Shown here piece by piece: positions 1 to 9,112 of a stretch of 64,000 bases of DNA. The stretch spans positions 3,947,001 to 4,011,000 of the forward strand of contig NZ_CP100470.1 in NCBI RefSeq assembly GCF_030323145.1, given 5' to 3'. Both the position numbers and the translations under genes were made by a program. Source of the stretch: Mesorhizobium sp. C432A. GTDB lineage: Bacteria; Pseudomonadota; Alphaproteobacteria; Rhizobiales; Rhizobiaceae. The notes below the pieces were generated by a model, which saw only the letters and a list, made by a program, of their open reading frames with translations, was not told the DNA's origin and did no database searches. Position 1 is the stretch's first letter; every line of letters begins with the position of its first letter.

Positions 1-176
1 CGGCCAATTCGCAGTTCTTCATCTGCTTCGACGATGCCGCTTTCCTCAACCGCCAGTACACGGTCTGGGGCCAGGTCATCGAAGGCATGGACAATGTCGA
101 CAAGATCAAGCGCGGCGAGCCGGTGGTCGATCCCGACAAGATCGTGTCGCTGAAGGTCGCGGCCGACGTCAAGTAA
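1..176 (+). CDS. Peptidyl-prolyl cis-trans isomerase, cyclophilin type (C-terminal fragment)
   Basis: Only the last 57 residues are in the window; the start lies upstream. The visible part carries the cyclophilin core signature ANSQFFI, followed by a Trp-Gly-Gln-Val segment and EGMDNVDKI, all characteristic of the end of the PpiA/PpiB barrel. The enzyme speeds proline isomerisation during protein folding. No targeting information can be read because the N-terminus is missing, so cytoplasmic and periplasmic forms cannot be separated. In rhizobia cyclophilin genes commonly precede queA, which is consistent with the genes that follow. Confidence 0.9.
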   Translation, partial: ANSQFFICFDDAAFLNRQYTVWGQVIEGMDNVDKIKRGEPVVDPDKIVSLKVAADVK

Positions 177-188
177 GGACAAACGACG

Positions 189-638
189 ATGATGGGCGTG
201 GTCTGGTCGCTGCTCGGCATCCTGTCAGGCGCCTTCATCGCCGTCCAGGCGCCGATCAACTCGCAGCTGGCGCGCGGCCTGGGGCTCCCGGTCGCGGCTG
301 CTGCCTTCTCGTTCCTGTCGGGCGCGATCGTGCTTGGTATCATCTCCATTGCCGTTGTGCGGCTGCAGGACATCTCGCTCGACTGGAAGGCGCCGGCGCC
401 TTGGCTGTTCATCGCCGGCGGCATGCTCGGCGGTTTCTATGTTACCCTGTCGACCATTCTTACGCCGCGCATTGGTGCAGCCGCGTTGATGGCGTTCCTG
501 GTTGCCGGCCAGTTGCTGGCCGGCATGCTGATCGATCGCGTCGGCTTCCTCGGCGTGGCGGTGCGCGAGATTTCGCTCGGCCGCATCGCTGGCGCGTTGC
601 TGCTCTTGGCCGGAGCGCTGCTCGTCCGGCTCTACTGA
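189..638 (+). CDS. DMT-superfamily small membrane transporter (DUF606/YdcZ type)
   Basis: This 149-residue, very hydrophobic protein has about five predicted membrane helices and the [13 protein letters not shown] segment near the N-terminus that is typical of the DUF606/YdcZ branch of the drug/metabolite transporter superfamily. Such proteins are half-size transporters, thought to work as dimers; the substrate cannot be inferred. Two Met codons in a row (189 and 192) are possible starts. The stop overlaps the queA start by one base (TGATG), so the two are probably translationally coupled, although no functional link to queuosine is known. Confidence 0.75.
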   Translation: MMGVVWSLLGILSGAFIAVQAPINSQLARGLGLPVAAAAFSFLSGAIVLGIISIAVVRLQDISLDWKAPAPWLFIAGGMLGGFYVTLSTILTPRIGAAALMAFLVAGQLLAGMLIDRVGFLGVAVREISLGRIAGALLLLAGALLVRLY

Positions 639-1726
639 TGCGCGTCGACCTCTTCGACTTCGACCTGCCTGAGGAGCGCATCGCGCTTCGCCCGGCCGAG
701 CCGCGCGACAGCGCCAGATTGCTGGTGGTCAGGCCAGGCGAAGACTTTGCGGACCGCGCGGTGCGCGACCTTCCGTCCTTGCTCAGAACGGGCGACGTGC
801 TGGTCTTCAACGACACCAAGGTCATTCCTGCCCAGTTGAGAGGCATCAGGCGGCGCGGCGAAGCGCAGGCGCAGGTCGACGCCACGCTGCATATGCGCAT
901 GGCGCCGGACCGCTGGCTGGCCTTCATGCGGCCGGGCAAGCGCATCGCCGCCGGCGACCGCATCCATTTCGGCCATGACGGCAATTCCTGTTTTCTCGGG
1001 CAACTCGACGCCACGGTGATCGAGAAGGGCGAGGCCGGCGAGGCGTTGCTCGGCTTCGACCTGTCGGGGCCGTTTCTCGACGAGGCGCTGCATGCCGTCG
1101 GCCACATCCCGCTGCCGCCCTATATCGCGTCGAAGCGCGACGACGACGCGCGCGACCTGACCGACTACCAGACCATCTATGCCAAAGAGGAAGGTGCTGT
1201 GGCAGCGCCCACCGCCGGCCTGCATTTCACGCCGGAACTGTTTGCAGCACTCGACGCTAAAGGCATCGAACGCCGCTTCGTCACCTTGCATGTCGGCGCC
1301 GGCACCTTCCTGCCGGTCAAGGCGGACGACACCGCTGACCACAAGATGCATGCCGAGACCGGCTCGGTCAGCGAAGCAACAGCCGACGCTCTGAATGGCG
1401 CCAAGGCGCGGGGCGGGCGCATCATCGCTGTCGGCACGACCTCGCTGCGCCTGCTGGAGAGCGCGGCACGGCCTGATGGCTCGCTGACCGCCTGGTCCGG
1501 CCCGACCGACATCTTCATCACGCCGGGCTATCGGTTCAAGACCGCCGACCTGCTGATGACCAATTTCCATCTGCCGCGTTCGACGCTGTTCATGCTGGTT
1601 TCGGCCTTCAGCGGCCTAGATACGATGCGTGCGGCCTATGCTCATGCCATCGGGAACGATTACAGGTTCTATTCCTACGGAGATGCAAGCCTGCTTTATC
1701 GAGCGGAGATGAGCGATGGACGATGA
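638..1726 (+). CDS. queA: S-adenosylmethionine:tRNA ribosyltransferase-isomerase
   Basis: QueA (362 residues) transfers and rearranges the ribosyl group of S-adenosylmethionine onto 7-aminomethyl-7-deazaguanine in tRNA, giving epoxyqueuosine. The sequence begins [19 protein letters not shown] and contains the conserved [35 protein letters not shown] and [10 protein letters not shown] blocks along its whole length. The start at 638 is chosen because it overlaps the upstream stop and begins exactly at the conserved N-terminus; the frame stays open further upstream, but that part overlaps the transporter gene and has no family match. It precedes tgt, the partner acting one step earlier on the same nucleotide. 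Confidence 0.97.
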   Translation: MRVDLFDFDLPEERIALRPAEPRDSARLLVVRPGEDFADRAVRDLPSLLRTGDVLVFNDTKVIPAQLRGIRRRGEAQAQVDATLHMRMAPDRWLAFMRPGKRIAAGDRIHFGHDGNSCFLGQLDATVIEKGEAGEALLGFDLSGPFLDEALHAVGHIPLPPYIASKRDDDARDLTDYQTIYAKEEGAVAAPTAGLHFTPELFAALDAKGIERRFVTLHVGAGTFLPVKADDTADHKMHAETGSVSEATADALNGAKARGGRIIAVGTTSLRLLESAARPDGSLTAWSGPTDIFITPGYRFKTADLLMTNFHLPRSTLFMLVSAFSGLDTMRAAYAHAIGNDYRFYSYGDASLLYRAEMSDGR

Positions 1727-1985
1727 CCTGCAGGCCTTTGATCGCGAAAGCCTGATCGCCGAAGTGAAGAAATTGCGTGCCGGCATTCGCCAGCATCGAG
1801 ATGCCACCGGCCATGATTTATGCTGGCATCATCCCAACCTGTGGGACCTGCTGCCGGAAAAGACCGATCCATCGATTGCCGTGCCGCCATGGCCGAAATT
1901 CATGCGCGGCTGCATCCAATACCGCCAGTCGCTCGACAGGCAGGCGCCAGGCGCGCCTGTCCATGACAAGGAATTCAATGGCTGA
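1716..1985 (+). CDS. Small conserved-looking protein between queA and tgt
   Basis: An 89-residue protein rich in charged and aromatic residues ([32 protein letters not shown]). It has no signal peptide or membrane segment. Its start overlaps the end of queA by 11 bp and its end overlaps the start of tgt by 8 bp, both in different frames. The tight overlaps argue that it is translated. I do not recognise a characterised family; similar short proteins occur in this position in rhizobia as far as I recall. A role connected to tRNA modification is only a guess from position. Confidence 0.7.
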   Translation: MDDDLQAFDRESLIAEVKKLRAGIRQHRDATGHDLCWHHPNLWDLLPEKTDPSIAVPPWPKFMRGCIQYRQSLDRQAPGAPVHDKEFNG

Positions 1986-3108
1986 GACATTCACCTTCAA
2001 GATCCTCGCCACCGACGGCAAGGCGCGGCGCGGTTCCATCACCATGCCGCGCGGCGAAATCCGCACGCCGGCCTTCATGCCGGTCGGCACCGGCGGCACG
2101 GTCAAGGCCATGTATATGGACCAGGTGCGCGGCGTCGGCGCCGACATCATCCTGGGCAATACCTATCATCTGATGCTGCGCCCCGGCGCCGAGCGCGTGG
2201 CGCGGCTTGGTGGGTTGCATGAATTCGCCCGCTGGCCGCAGCCGATCCTGACCGACAGTGGCGGTTTTCAGGTCATGTCGCTGTCGAAGCTCAGAAAATT
2301 GACCGAGAAGGGCGTCACCTTTCGCTCGCACATTGACGGCGCTGCCTACGAGATGTCGCCGGAGCGCTCGATCGAGATCCAGGGCCTGCTCGATTCCGAC
2401 ATCCAGATGCAGCTCGACGAATGCACAGCGCTGCCGGCCGACCTCAAGCAGATCGAGCGCGCGATGGAGCTGTCGCTGCGCTGGGCCGAGCGCTGCAAGA
2501 CAGCGTTCGGCGATCAGCCCGGCAAGGCGATGTTCGGCATCGTCCAGGGTGGCGACAACGCAGCTCTCAGGGTGCGTTCGGCGCAGGCGCTGAGCGCGAT
2601 GGAGCTGAAGGGCTATGCGGTCGGCGGCCTGGCCGTCGGCGAACCGCAAGCGGTGATGCTGGATATGCTGGAGATCACCTGTCCGGAATTGCCTGACAAC
2701 AAGCCTCGATATCTCATGGGCGTCGGCACGCCGGACGACATCGTGAAATCGGTGGCGCGCGGCATCGACATGTTCGACTGCGTGATGCCGACCCGCGCCG
2801 GCCGCCATGGCCTGGCCTATACCAGGCGCGGCAAGGTCAATCTCAGGAATGCCCGCCATGCGGACGATCCGCGGCCGCTGGACGAGGAGAGTGACTGCCC
2901 GGCGGCACGCGACTATTCACGCGCCTATCTGCATCATCTCGTGCGCTCGCAGGAGGCGCTGGGCGCGATGCTTCTGACGTGGAACAACCTGTCTTACTAT
3001 CAGAAGCTGATGCAGGACGTTCGCGCCGCGATCGAGGCAAAGGCCTTCGAGGCGCGCACATCAGACATTTCAGAGGGATGGGCGAGGGGCGATATTCCGG
3101 TGCTATAA
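1978..3108 (+). CDS. tgt: Queuine/preQ1 tRNA-guanine transglycosylase
   Basis: Tgt (376 residues) exchanges guanine-34 of tRNAs with GUN anticodons for the queuosine precursor preQ1. Conserved elements include the N-terminal [20 protein letters not shown] segment, the LGNTYHL block, the catalytic region [28 protein letters not shown] and RYLMGVGTP, and [14 protein letters not shown], which holds the second catalytic Asp. The C-terminal zinc site is atypical: positions that are usually a Cys-X-Cys-X2-Cys motif are not obvious here, though [17 protein letters not shown] is present. The start at 1978 overlaps the preceding small gene. It completes a queA-tgt module. Confidence 0.96.
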   Translation: MAETFTFKILATDGKARRGSITMPRGEIRTPAFMPVGTGGTVKAMYMDQVRGVGADIILGNTYHLMLRPGAERVARLGGLHEFARWPQPILTDSGGFQVMSLSKLRKLTEKGVTFRSHIDGAAYEMSPERSIEIQGLLDSDIQMQLDECTALPADLKQIERAMELSLRWAERCKTAFGDQPGKAMFGIVQGGDNAALRVRSAQALSAMELKGYAVGGLAVGEPQAVMLDMLEITCPELPDNKPRYLMGVGTPDDIVKSVARGIDMFDCVMPTRAGRHGLAYTRRGKVNLRNARHADDPRPLDEESDCPAARDYSRAYLHHLVRSQEALGAMLLTWNNLSYYQKLMQDVRAAIEAKAFEARTSDISEGWARGDIPVL

Positions 3109-3114
3109 GCACAT

Positions 3115-3537
3115 CTAGGTGCTGAGCGAATTCGCTGCGCGCAAGCTGCAGCCGGTGATTTGAAAGCTGCCGTCGGGCTGCTGTTCCAGCGTGTAGACCG
3201 CCTCATAGTCCTTGCCGTCGGGCCCAACGATCAGCACTTGCTGGATTAGCGAAGTTGGCCCCATCTGCTCGACCTTGCCGAAGGAATAGCTCTGCGGCTG
3301 GCGCACCGGCGGATAGCCGTTGGTCACCATGTTCATGAAGGTGTCGACGGTCGGAAAGATGCGCTTCACATTTGGAGCGGCGAAACTGTACGCCTTGGCG
3401 CCATCATTGGCGATGAGCGCCTTCAACTGACCATCGATGACGGCCTGGCCGGCCTTGACTTCGGCGTCGCCGGCAAGGGCTGCCGACACGAACAACGCGA
3501 ACAGCAATGAAACAACTGCGAATGCGGTGCGGCGCAT
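3115..3537 (-). CDS. Exported DUF4864-type protein
   Basis: A 140-residue protein beginning MRRTAFAVVSLLFALFVSA, a typical Sec signal peptide ending near ALAG. The mature part, about 115 residues, has the TVDTFMNMVTNGYPPV and VLIVGPDGKDYEAVYTLEQ features of the DUF4864 family, a small alpha/beta domain of unknown function found in periplasmic proteins of Rhizobiales. I chose the ATG at 3537 because GGAGACAGG lies just upstream and the signal peptide then starts correctly; a longer reading to 3636 would bury it. It converges on tgt with a 6-bp gap. Confidence 0.75.
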   Translation of the reverse strand: MRRTAFAVVSLLFALFVSAALAGDAEVKAGQAVIDGQLKALIANDGAKAYSFAAPNVKRIFPTVDTFMNMVTNGYPPVRQPQSYSFGKVEQMGPTSLIQQVLIVGPDGKDYEAVYTLEQQPDGSFQITGCSLRAANSLST

Positions 3538-3645
3538 GGCCTGTCTCCATTGTCCCCCAACAAAACCTGTCCCGGGACGCATCATACCATACGCTTTGCG
3601 GAGCCTCACGGTTTCAGCAACCGCAATATTCGCCACGCAAGTGCC

Positions 3646-3657
3646 GCATGATCATGC
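3646..3657. repeat. Perfect palindrome GCATGATCATGC
   Basis: A 12-bp perfect palindrome in the gap between the divergent DUF4864 and DsbA-like genes. Its halves match the arms (AGCATGATC / GATCATGCT) of the longer palindromic element at 7434-7501, so it may be a collapsed copy of that repeat; it could also be an operator. Confidence 0.4.
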
Positions 3658-3730
3658 TTAAGCCTCCTTTAACGCGGGGCGCGCATCGTAGGGACGGGTG
3701 GGGACCCGTTCGCGCAACCAGGGGACGACC

Positions 3731-4342
3731 ATGTTCAAGCAGCCGATCGACCGGCGCCTTTTGCTGAAGGGCGCGGCAAGCCTCGCAGTTTTGGCCCCCT
3801 TGCCCGCCTGGGCAAGCACTGGGCCGACCGTCACGGAAGTCGCCTTTGATCCCGCCATTCCAGCGCTCGGCAACCCCGATGGCGACGTCACCATCGCCGA
3901 ATTCGTCGACTATCAGTGCCCGATCTGCAAGCTCGTCTTCGTCGAACTGAAGAAGTTGATGGAAGAGGACAGCGGCGTTCGGCTTGTGATGAAGGACTGG
4001 CCGATCTTCGGCGACGTGTCGCGCGACGCGGCGCGGGTGACGCTGCTGAGCGGCGAACACTATGGCGCGGCGGTCGATGCGCTGATGACCAACCAGCGCG
4101 GCCTTTCGGAACGCCGCACCAACGACATCCTTTCTTCCGTCGGTGTCGATGTGGCGATGGTGCGTGCCGACCTCGCCATCCGTGAACCCGATATCGACGC
4201 TGCCCTTGTCCGCACCGAAGTCCAGGCGACGGCGTTCAAGCTGCGCGGCACGCCAGCCCTGGTCATCGGCGGCAACTTGTATCGGCGCGGCATGCCGGTG
4301 TCCGAACTGAGACAAGCCGTCGCCAAGGCGCGCTCGGCCTGA
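3731..4342 (+). CDS. DsbA-family thiol oxidoreductase, probably Tat-exported
   Basis: A 203-residue protein. Residues 8-26 (RRLLLKGAASLAVLAPLPA) form an export signal with a twin-arginine start. The rest is a thioredoxin-fold domain with the active-site motif CPIC in FVDYQCPICKLVF, and the cis-proline loop FKLRGTPALVIGG near the end. This is the DsbA/BDB_0034-like group that handles disulfides in the periplasm. CPIC differs from the CPHC of E. coli DsbA, so oxidase and reductase roles cannot be separated. The ATG at 3731 is preceded by GGGGACGACC. Confidence 0.85.
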   Translation: MFKQPIDRRLLLKGAASLAVLAPLPAWASTGPTVTEVAFDPAIPALGNPDGDVTIAEFVDYQCPICKLVFVELKKLMEEDSGVRLVMKDWPIFGDVSRDAARVTLLSGEHYGAAVDALMTNQRGLSERRTNDILSSVGVDVAMVRADLAIREPDIDAALVRTEVQATAFKLRGTPALVIGGNLYRRGMPVSELRQAVAKARSA

Positions 4343-4410
4343 TGCTTGAAAGCCGGGCGGCAGTCTGCCACAAGGGCCGCTTGTGTGCTGAAGCTTGATC
4401 GGGACCGGCA

Positions 4411-4647
4411 ATGAAGACGTTTTTCATGCAGATAAAGTGCGATCTGGGCAAGTCCTATGAGGTCGCCAGCGCGCTCGCCGATGCCGAAATCGCCTCGGAA
4501 ATCTACTCGACCGCCGGCAATTACGACCTGCTTGCCAAATTCTACGTCGACGACGAGGAAGATGTCGGCCACTTCGTCAACGAGAAGGTGCAGATTATTC
4601 CCGGAATCAAGGACACCTTCACGGTCGTCACTTTCCGCGCATTCTAA
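4411..4647 (+). CDS. Stand-alone Lrp/AsnC ligand-binding (RAM) domain protein
   Basis: A 78-residue protein corresponding only to the C-terminal effector-binding domain of Lrp/AsnC regulators: MKTFFMQIKCDLGKSYEVA, then STAGNYDLLAKFYV and a conserved acidic DDEEDVGHFV region. There is no helix-turn-helix. Stand-alone RAM proteins form dimers and larger rings and can bind amino acids or mix with full-length Lrp proteins; which of these applies here is unknown. A palindromic repeat begins two bases after the stop codon. Confidence 0.85.
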   Translation: MKTFFMQIKCDLGKSYEVASALADAEIASEIYSTAGNYDLLAKFYVDDEEDVGHFVNEKVQIIPGIKDTFTVVTFRAF

Positions 4648-4648
4648 A

Positions 4649-4692
4649 GCAATTCCAGGAAAAGTGTGAAGCGGTTTTCCGTCCGGAATTGC
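4649..4692. repeat. Rhizobial palindromic intergenic repeat (GCAATTCC type)
   Basis: The arms GCAATTCC (4649-4656) and GGAATTGC (4685-4692) are a perfect inverted repeat, and inside them GGAAAA (4658-4663) faces TTTTCC (4675-4680). The unit resembles a short palindrome that I recall as recurring between genes in rhizobial genomes. It begins immediately after the RAM-domain gene and could act as a transcript-end hairpin. Confidence 0.6.
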
Positions 4693-4705
4693 GGCAAAGC
4701 AAAAA

Positions 4706-4832
4706 GCCATGGCAGGTCGCCGTTTCCATGAAACGGTGAACTGCTATGGCCGCATCAGGCACTTGCCCGGCGACAAGGCAGAGCCTGATTAAGGTCCTGT
4801 TCCGACTGCCCGAATTTTGGGCAGTCGGAACA
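4706..4832. other. Run of three strong hairpins upstream of the Anbu cluster
   Basis: Hairpin one: GCCATGGCAG (4706-4715) with CTGCTATGGC (4741-4750), one mismatch, enclosing CCGTTTC-CAT-GAAACGG (4720-4736). Hairpin two: ATCAGGC (4754-4760) with GCCTGAT (4783-4789). Hairpin three: 14 bp perfect, 4798-4811 with 4819-4832 around the loop GAATTTT. No reading frame fits. This may be a repeat element of the RIME kind, a small RNA or a leader; the sequence alone cannot tell. Confidence 0.5.
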
Positions 4833-4914
4833 TACTGATCGCCGATATCCTCCAAATCACCGATTGCGCTTGATTTTCTCCCGCGACGCCAGTGAAATGG
4901 CGTCACAGGGGAGT

Positions 4915-6333
4915 ATGCGATTGGCAGCGTTCGATGAAATGCTTCCGGAAGTTTCCGGGCTTAGACAACCGTATACGGCTTACGACCGCTGGCTGAAGGA
5001 GCAGGACCCGGCCAGGCTTACCGAAAAGATGCAGGACGCCGAGCGCGTCTTCCGCAAGACCGGCATTACCTTCGCCGTCTATGGCGAGCAGGAAGCCTCC
5101 GAGCGGCTGATCCCCTTCGACATCGTGCCGCGCATCATCTCCGGCAATGAATGGCGAAGGCTGACGCAAGGCATCGAGCAGCGCGTGCAGGCGCTGAACG
5201 CTTTCCTCGACGACATTTACCACCGCCAGGAAATCCTGCGCGCCGGCCGCGTGCCGAGGGAGCTGATCGCCAGGAACGAGGCGTTCCTGCCGGAAATGAT
5301 CGGAGTGCGGCCACCGGCCGGCGTCTACACCCACATTATCGGCGTCGATATCGTCCGCATCTCGGAGAACGAGTTCTACGTGCTGGAGGACAATGCGCGC
5401 ACGCCGTCGGGGGTCTCCTACATGCTGGAGAACCGCGAGACGATGATGCAGCTCTTTCCCGAGCTGTTCCAGCAGATCAAGGTGCGGCCGGTGGAGAATT
5501 ATCCGCAATTGCTGCGCCAGTCGCTGGCGGCAGTGCGGCCGCAAAGCACCAAGGGCGCACCGACCATTGCCGTGCTGACGCCGGGCAGCTTCAACTCCGC
5601 CTATTTCGAACATGCCTTCCTCGCCGACCAGATGGGCGTGCAACTGGTCGAAGGCCAGGATCTGCGCGTTGTAGACGGCCACGTCGCCATGCGCACGACC
5701 GAAGGCTACAAGCAGATCGACGTGCTTTACCGGCGCGTCGACGATTCCTTCCTCGATCCGCTGACCTTCCGGCCGGACTCGGCCCTTGGCGTGCCCGGCA
5801 TCATGGACGTCTACCGCGCCGGCAACATCACCATCGCCAACGCGCCGGGAACCGGCATCGCCGACGACAAGGCGATTTATTCCTACATGCCCGACATCGT
5901 CGAGTTCTACACCGGCCGCAAAGCCATCCTCGGCAACATCCCGACCTGGCGCTGCTCGGAGCCCGACAGCCTGAAATACGTGCTCGAACACATCCATGAG
6001 CTGGTCATCAAGGAAGTGCACGGCTCCGGCGGCTACGGCATGCTGGTCGGCCCGGCTGCGACCAAGAAGGAATGCCAGGATTTCGCCAAGAAGCTGCAGG
6101 CGAAGCCCTCCAACTACATCGCCCAGCCGACGCTGGCGCTGTCGACTTGCCCGATCCTGACAGAAAAAGGCCTGTCGCCGCGCCATGTCGATCTCAGGCC
6201 CTATGTTCTGGTCTCCGACCGAATCCAGATCGTTCCCGGCGGCTTGACGCGGGTGGCGCTGAAGGAGGGGTCGTTGGTCGTGAATTCCTCGCAAGGCGGC
6301 GGCACGAAGGATACGTGGGTGTTGGACGATTAG
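4915..6333 (+). CDS. Circularly permuted type-2 ATP-grasp protein
   Basis: About 472 residues, covering the DUF404/DUF407 fused region now called circularly permuted ATP-grasp type 2. Recognisable blocks are [87 protein letters not shown] and [15 protein letters not shown]. The family is predicted to form peptide-like amide bonds using ATP. The start is uncertain: ATG 4915 has purine-rich GGGGAG very close, while ATG 4897 and the ATG near 4936 are alternatives. It heads a cluster with alpha-E, transglutaminase-like and Anbu genes, an association repeatedly seen in bacterial genomes. Confidence 0.9.
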   Translation: MRLAAFDEMLPEVSGLRQPYTAYDRWLKEQDPARLTEKMQDAERVFRKTGITFAVYGEQEASERLIPFDIVPRIISGNEWRRLTQGIEQRVQALNAFLDDIYHRQEILRAGRVPRELIARNEAFLPEMIGVRPPAGVYTHIIGVDIVRISENEFYVLEDNARTPSGVSYMLENRETMMQLFPELFQQIKVRPVENYPQLLRQSLAAVRPQSTKGAPTIAVLTPGSFNSAYFEHAFLADQMGVQLVEGQDLRVVDGHVAMRTTEGYKQIDVLYRRVDDSFLDPLTFRPDSALGVPGIMDVYRAGNITIANAPGTGIADDKAIYSYMPDIVEFYTGRKAILGNIPTWRCSEPDSLKYVLEHIHELVIKEVHGSGGYGMLVGPAATKKECQDFAKKLQAKPSNYIAQPTLALSTCPILTEKGLSPRHVDLRPYVLVSDRIQIVPGGLTRVALKEGSLVVNSSQGGGTKDTWVLDD

Positions 6334-6341
6334 GTAGGGAA

Positions 6342-6402
<61 letters not shown>

Positions 6403-6447
6403 GGGACAAGAAATGCCATATTCCACAGAGATTCAAATGCTTACTAA

Positions 6448-6474
6448 TCCCTACTCACTATTCCCTACTCACTA
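6448..6474. repeat. 13-bp direct repeat TCCCTACTCACTA, two copies
   Basis: The copies at 6448-6460 and 6462-6474 are identical and separated by one T. They partly form the right arm of the inverted repeat that frames the GCAGTAG array and end 18 bp before the alpha-E start codon, so they lie where the ribosome-binding region would be expected. Confidence 0.85.
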
Positions 6475-6492
6475 GCCCGAAGGCCACTTCAC

Positions 6493-7434
6493 ATGCTTCT
6501 CGGCCGCACCGCCAACGGGCTCTACTGGATGAACCGCTATATCGAGCGGGCGGAAAACATGGCGCGTCTGGTCGATGCCGGCCTTCGCATGGCGCTGACC
6601 CGCACCCAGAGCGCGTCGGAAGAGTGGAATTCGGTGCTGCTCAGCGCCGGCTCCGACGTCACCTTCACGCAGAAATACAAGGACTATACCGCCGCCAACG
6701 TCGCCGACTTCCTGCTGCGCGACACCTCGAACCCGTCGAGCACGATGTCGGCGATCGAGACCGCTCGCAACAATGCCCGCATGGTGCGCACCGCGCTGAC
6801 GCGCGAGACCTGGGAGAGCATCAACGAAGCCTGGATGGCGCTGAAGCGCATGCTGGCAAAGCCGATCGACGAGCGCGACCTGCCGAGTGTGCTCGACGCC
6901 ATCAAGCGCGAGACGGCGCTGATCCGGGGCTCGTTCTATGGCACCATGCTGCGCAACGAAATCTTCGACTTCTCGCAGCTCGGCACCTATGTCGAGCGGG
7001 CCGACAACACGGCACGCATCCTCGACGTGAAATACTACGTGCTGCTGCCGTCGATCTCCTGGGTCGGCTCGAGCCTCGACAACTACCAATGGGAATCGAT
7101 CCTGCGCTCGGTGTCGGCGCACCGTTCCTATCGCTGGGTCTATGAGGCCGACTACAAACCAACCAACATTGCCGACTATCTGATCCTCAATGTGCGCATG
7201 CCGCGCTCGCTGACCTTCTGTTATCGTTTTCTCGCCGAGCATCTGAAGTTCCTCGGCGACGATTATGGCGACCGTCATGCCTGCCACGCCACCGTCGACA
7301 GGACACAGGCGATGCTGCAGGCAGGGTCGATCAAGGACATATTCGACACCGGCCTGCACGAATTCCTGGCCAGGTTCATTCAAGACAACACCAAGCTTGG
7401 CGAAGAGATCGCACAAGATTACCGGTTCAATTGA
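6493..7434 (+). CDS. Alpha-E domain protein (DUF403)
   Basis: A 313-residue, mostly helical protein with the diagnostic start LLGRTANGLYWMNRYIERAE, then ENMARLVDAG, RETWESINEAW and SYRWVYEADYKPTNIADYLI. Alpha-E proteins accompany circularly permuted ATP-grasp enzymes almost without exception and are sometimes fused to them; the biochemical role is unknown, probably as a partner subunit. Its stop codon supplies the first base of a palindromic repeat (7434-7501) separating it from the transglutaminase-like gene. There is no good Shine-Dalgarno sequence upstream, since that region is occupied by the short direct repeats. Confidence 0.9.
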   Translation: MLLGRTANGLYWMNRYIERAENMARLVDAGLRMALTRTQSASEEWNSVLLSAGSDVTFTQKYKDYTAANVADFLLRDTSNPSSTMSAIETARNNARMVRTALTRETWESINEAWMALKRMLAKPIDERDLPSVLDAIKRETALIRGSFYGTMLRNEIFDFSQLGTYVERADNTARILDVKYYVLLPSISWVGSSLDNYQWESILRSVSAHRSYRWVYEADYKPTNIADYLILNVRMPRSLTFCYRFLAEHLKFLGDDYGDRHACHATVDRTQAMLQAGSIKDIFDTGLHEFLARFIQDNTKLGEEIAQDYRFN

Positions 7435-7501
7435 GCATGATCGCGAACCGGAGGGCCGCGCTAGCGACAAGTGAGACCCGGTTTTCGGATAAGATCATGC
7501 T
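7434..7501. repeat. Rhizobial palindromic intergenic repeat (AGCATGATC type)
   Basis: Outer arms AGCATGATC (7434-7442) and GATCATGCT (7493-7501) are perfect inverted repeats. Inner parts CGAACCGG (7444-7451) and CCGGTT (7478-7483) also pair. The middle, about 26 bp, looks like extra sequence relative to the compact form of this repeat that I recall from rhizobia. It starts inside the alpha-E stop codon. Confidence 0.6.
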
Positions 7502-7519
7502 TACAAACGGAAAATAGGC

Positions 7520-8314
7520 ATGCGGCTCAAGATCACCCACCGTACCGAATACCGCTACGACGCGCCGGTGCACTATCTGTTGCAGCGGCTACGCCTGTTA
7601 CCGGTCAGTGGCCCGACGCAGACCGTGCTGTCCTGGGCGCTGAAGATCGAGGGCGCGCGCGAGGAAGTCCGCTTTAACGACCATTTCGGCAACGATAACA
7701 GGCTGTTGAGCGTCGAGGGTGAGCGCGACTTCATCACCGTCGAGGCCTCCGGCGAGGTTGTCACGCGCGACACAGCGGGCGTCTCGGGTCCGCATCACGG
7801 CTTTGCGCCGCTGTGGCTGTTCAGCCAGGAGACAGCTTTGACCATCCCCGGCGAGGGCATAAGCGAGCTTGCCGCGGCGGTCGGCAAAGGTACCGACATC
7901 GAAAGGCTGCATCGGCTGATGGCGCTGATCGTCGAGCGCGTCGCCTACACGCCGGGCACCACCAGCGTGACGACCCCGGCGGAAGAGGCATTGGCGCTGA
8001 AGACCGGCGTTTGCCAGGATCACAGCCACATCTTTGTCACCGCAGCCCGCGTCATGGGTTTTCCGGCCCGCTATGTCAGTGGCTATCTGATGATGGATGC
8101 GGCCATCGAGCAGGCGGCAAGCCATGCCTGGGCCGAAGCCCATGTTCAGGGTCTCGGCTGGGTCGCCTTCGACGCCGCCAACGGCATTTCCCCCGATGAA
8201 CGCTATGTCAGGGTAGCCACCGGCCGTGATTATCGCGACGCCTCGCCGGTGTCGGGAATTCGACTGGGACAGGCGGAGGAACAGCTTGCAGTCACCGTCA
8301 CGGTAGAGCAGTAG
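7520..8314 (+). CDS. Transglutaminase-like cysteine peptidase
   Basis: A 264-residue protein. Residues 1-100 are the bacterial transglutaminase N-terminal beta domain (MRLKITHRTEYRYDAPVHY, LRLLPVSGPTQ, NDHFGN). The catalytic transglutaminase-like core follows, with the triad Cys165 in KTGVCQDHSH, His202 in SHAWAEA and Asp218 in VAFDAANG. Members are usually proteases or amide-group transferases, and no signal peptide is seen, so it should act in the cytoplasm. It is third in the ATP-grasp cluster, which suggests it trims or transfers the product of the ATP-grasp protein; that is inference. Confidence 0.92.
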   Translation: MRLKITHRTEYRYDAPVHYLLQRLRLLPVSGPTQTVLSWALKIEGAREEVRFNDHFGNDNRLLSVEGERDFITVEASGEVVTRDTAGVSGPHHGFAPLWLFSQETALTIPGEGISELAAAVGKGTDIERLHRLMALIVERVAYTPGTTSVTTPAEEALALKTGVCQDHSHIFVTAARVMGFPARYVSGYLMMDAAIEQAASHAWAEAHVQGLGWVAFDAANGISPDERYVRVATGRDYRDASPVSGIRLGQAEEQLAVTVTVEQ

Positions 8315-8346
8315 TCTCCGGCAAGATTGCTGCCTGAAGAGATTCC

Positions 8347-9078
8347 ATGACTTATTGCGTCGGCCTCAAGATCGATCGTGGGCTCGTGTTCATGTCGGAC
8401 ACGCGCACCAATGCAGGGATGGATTCGATCTCCACTTTCAAGAAGATGCATGTCTGGGAAGAGCCAGGCGAGCGCGTCATCGTACTGATGTCGGCCGGCA
8501 ATCTGGCTACGACGCAGGCCGTGGTCAGCCTGCTCGACGAGCGCACCAAGGCGGTGGCGGAACGCCACGCGACGCTGCTCGAGACCCCATCCATGTACCA
8601 GACGGTGCGGCTGGTCGGCGACACCGTCAAGGAAGTCATCGCCAGCTCGTCGCCTGCCGGCGAAAAGGCGGATTCCTATTTCAACGCCTCCTTCATCCTC
8701 GGCGGCCAGATCAAGGGCAGCCCGCCACGGCTGTTCATGATCTATCCCGAGGGCAATTTCATCGAATCGACCGACGACACGCCGTTCTTCCAGATCGGCG
8801 AGACCAAATACGGCAAGCCGATCATCATCCGTGCCTATGAAAGGACGATGAGCCTGGCTGAAACGGTCAAGCTCTTGCTGGTATCGTTCGATTCGACGCT
8901 GAAATCGAACCTGTCCGTCGGCCTGCCTCTCGACCTGCTGTTCCTGGAGGAGGACACGTTCACGGTGGGTTTGAAAAAGCGCATCGGCCAGGACGATCGA
9001 TATTATCGTGCTATTTCCGAAGGCTGGTCGAACGCGTTGAAGACGGCCTTTGCCAGCCTGCCGGATTTTCCGGGCTAG
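8347..9078 (+). CDS. Anbu, proteasome-like peptidase (ancestral beta subunit)
   Basis: A 243-residue Ntn-hydrolase of the Anbu family, related to HslV and the 20S proteasome beta subunit. It starts MTYCVGLKIDRGLVFMSDTR; removal of Met would expose the nucleophile Thr2 as in other Anbu proteins. Also visible are the basic KKMHVWEE segment (catalytic Lys region), LMSAGNLATTQA, FILGGQIKG and SVGLPLDLL. Anbu proteins form open helical or ring assemblies, and their substrates are not known. It is last in the cluster, 32 bp after the transglutaminase-like gene. No ATPase partner gene such as hslU or clpX lies nearby. Confidence 0.93.
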   Translation: MTYCVGLKIDRGLVFMSDTRTNAGMDSISTFKKMHVWEEPGERVIVLMSAGNLATTQAVVSLLDERTKAVAERHATLLETPSMYQTVRLVGDTVKEVIASSSPAGEKADSYFNASFILGGQIKGSPPRLFMIYPEGNFIESTDDTPFFQIGETKYGKPIIIRAYERTMSLAETVKLLLVSFDSTLKSNLSVGLPLDLLFLEEDTFTVGLKKRIGQDDRYYRAISEGWSNALKTAFASLPDFPG

Positions 9079-9112
9079 CGCGGGAACCTTCGTCGCGGTT
9101 GCCTGTCTCTAT

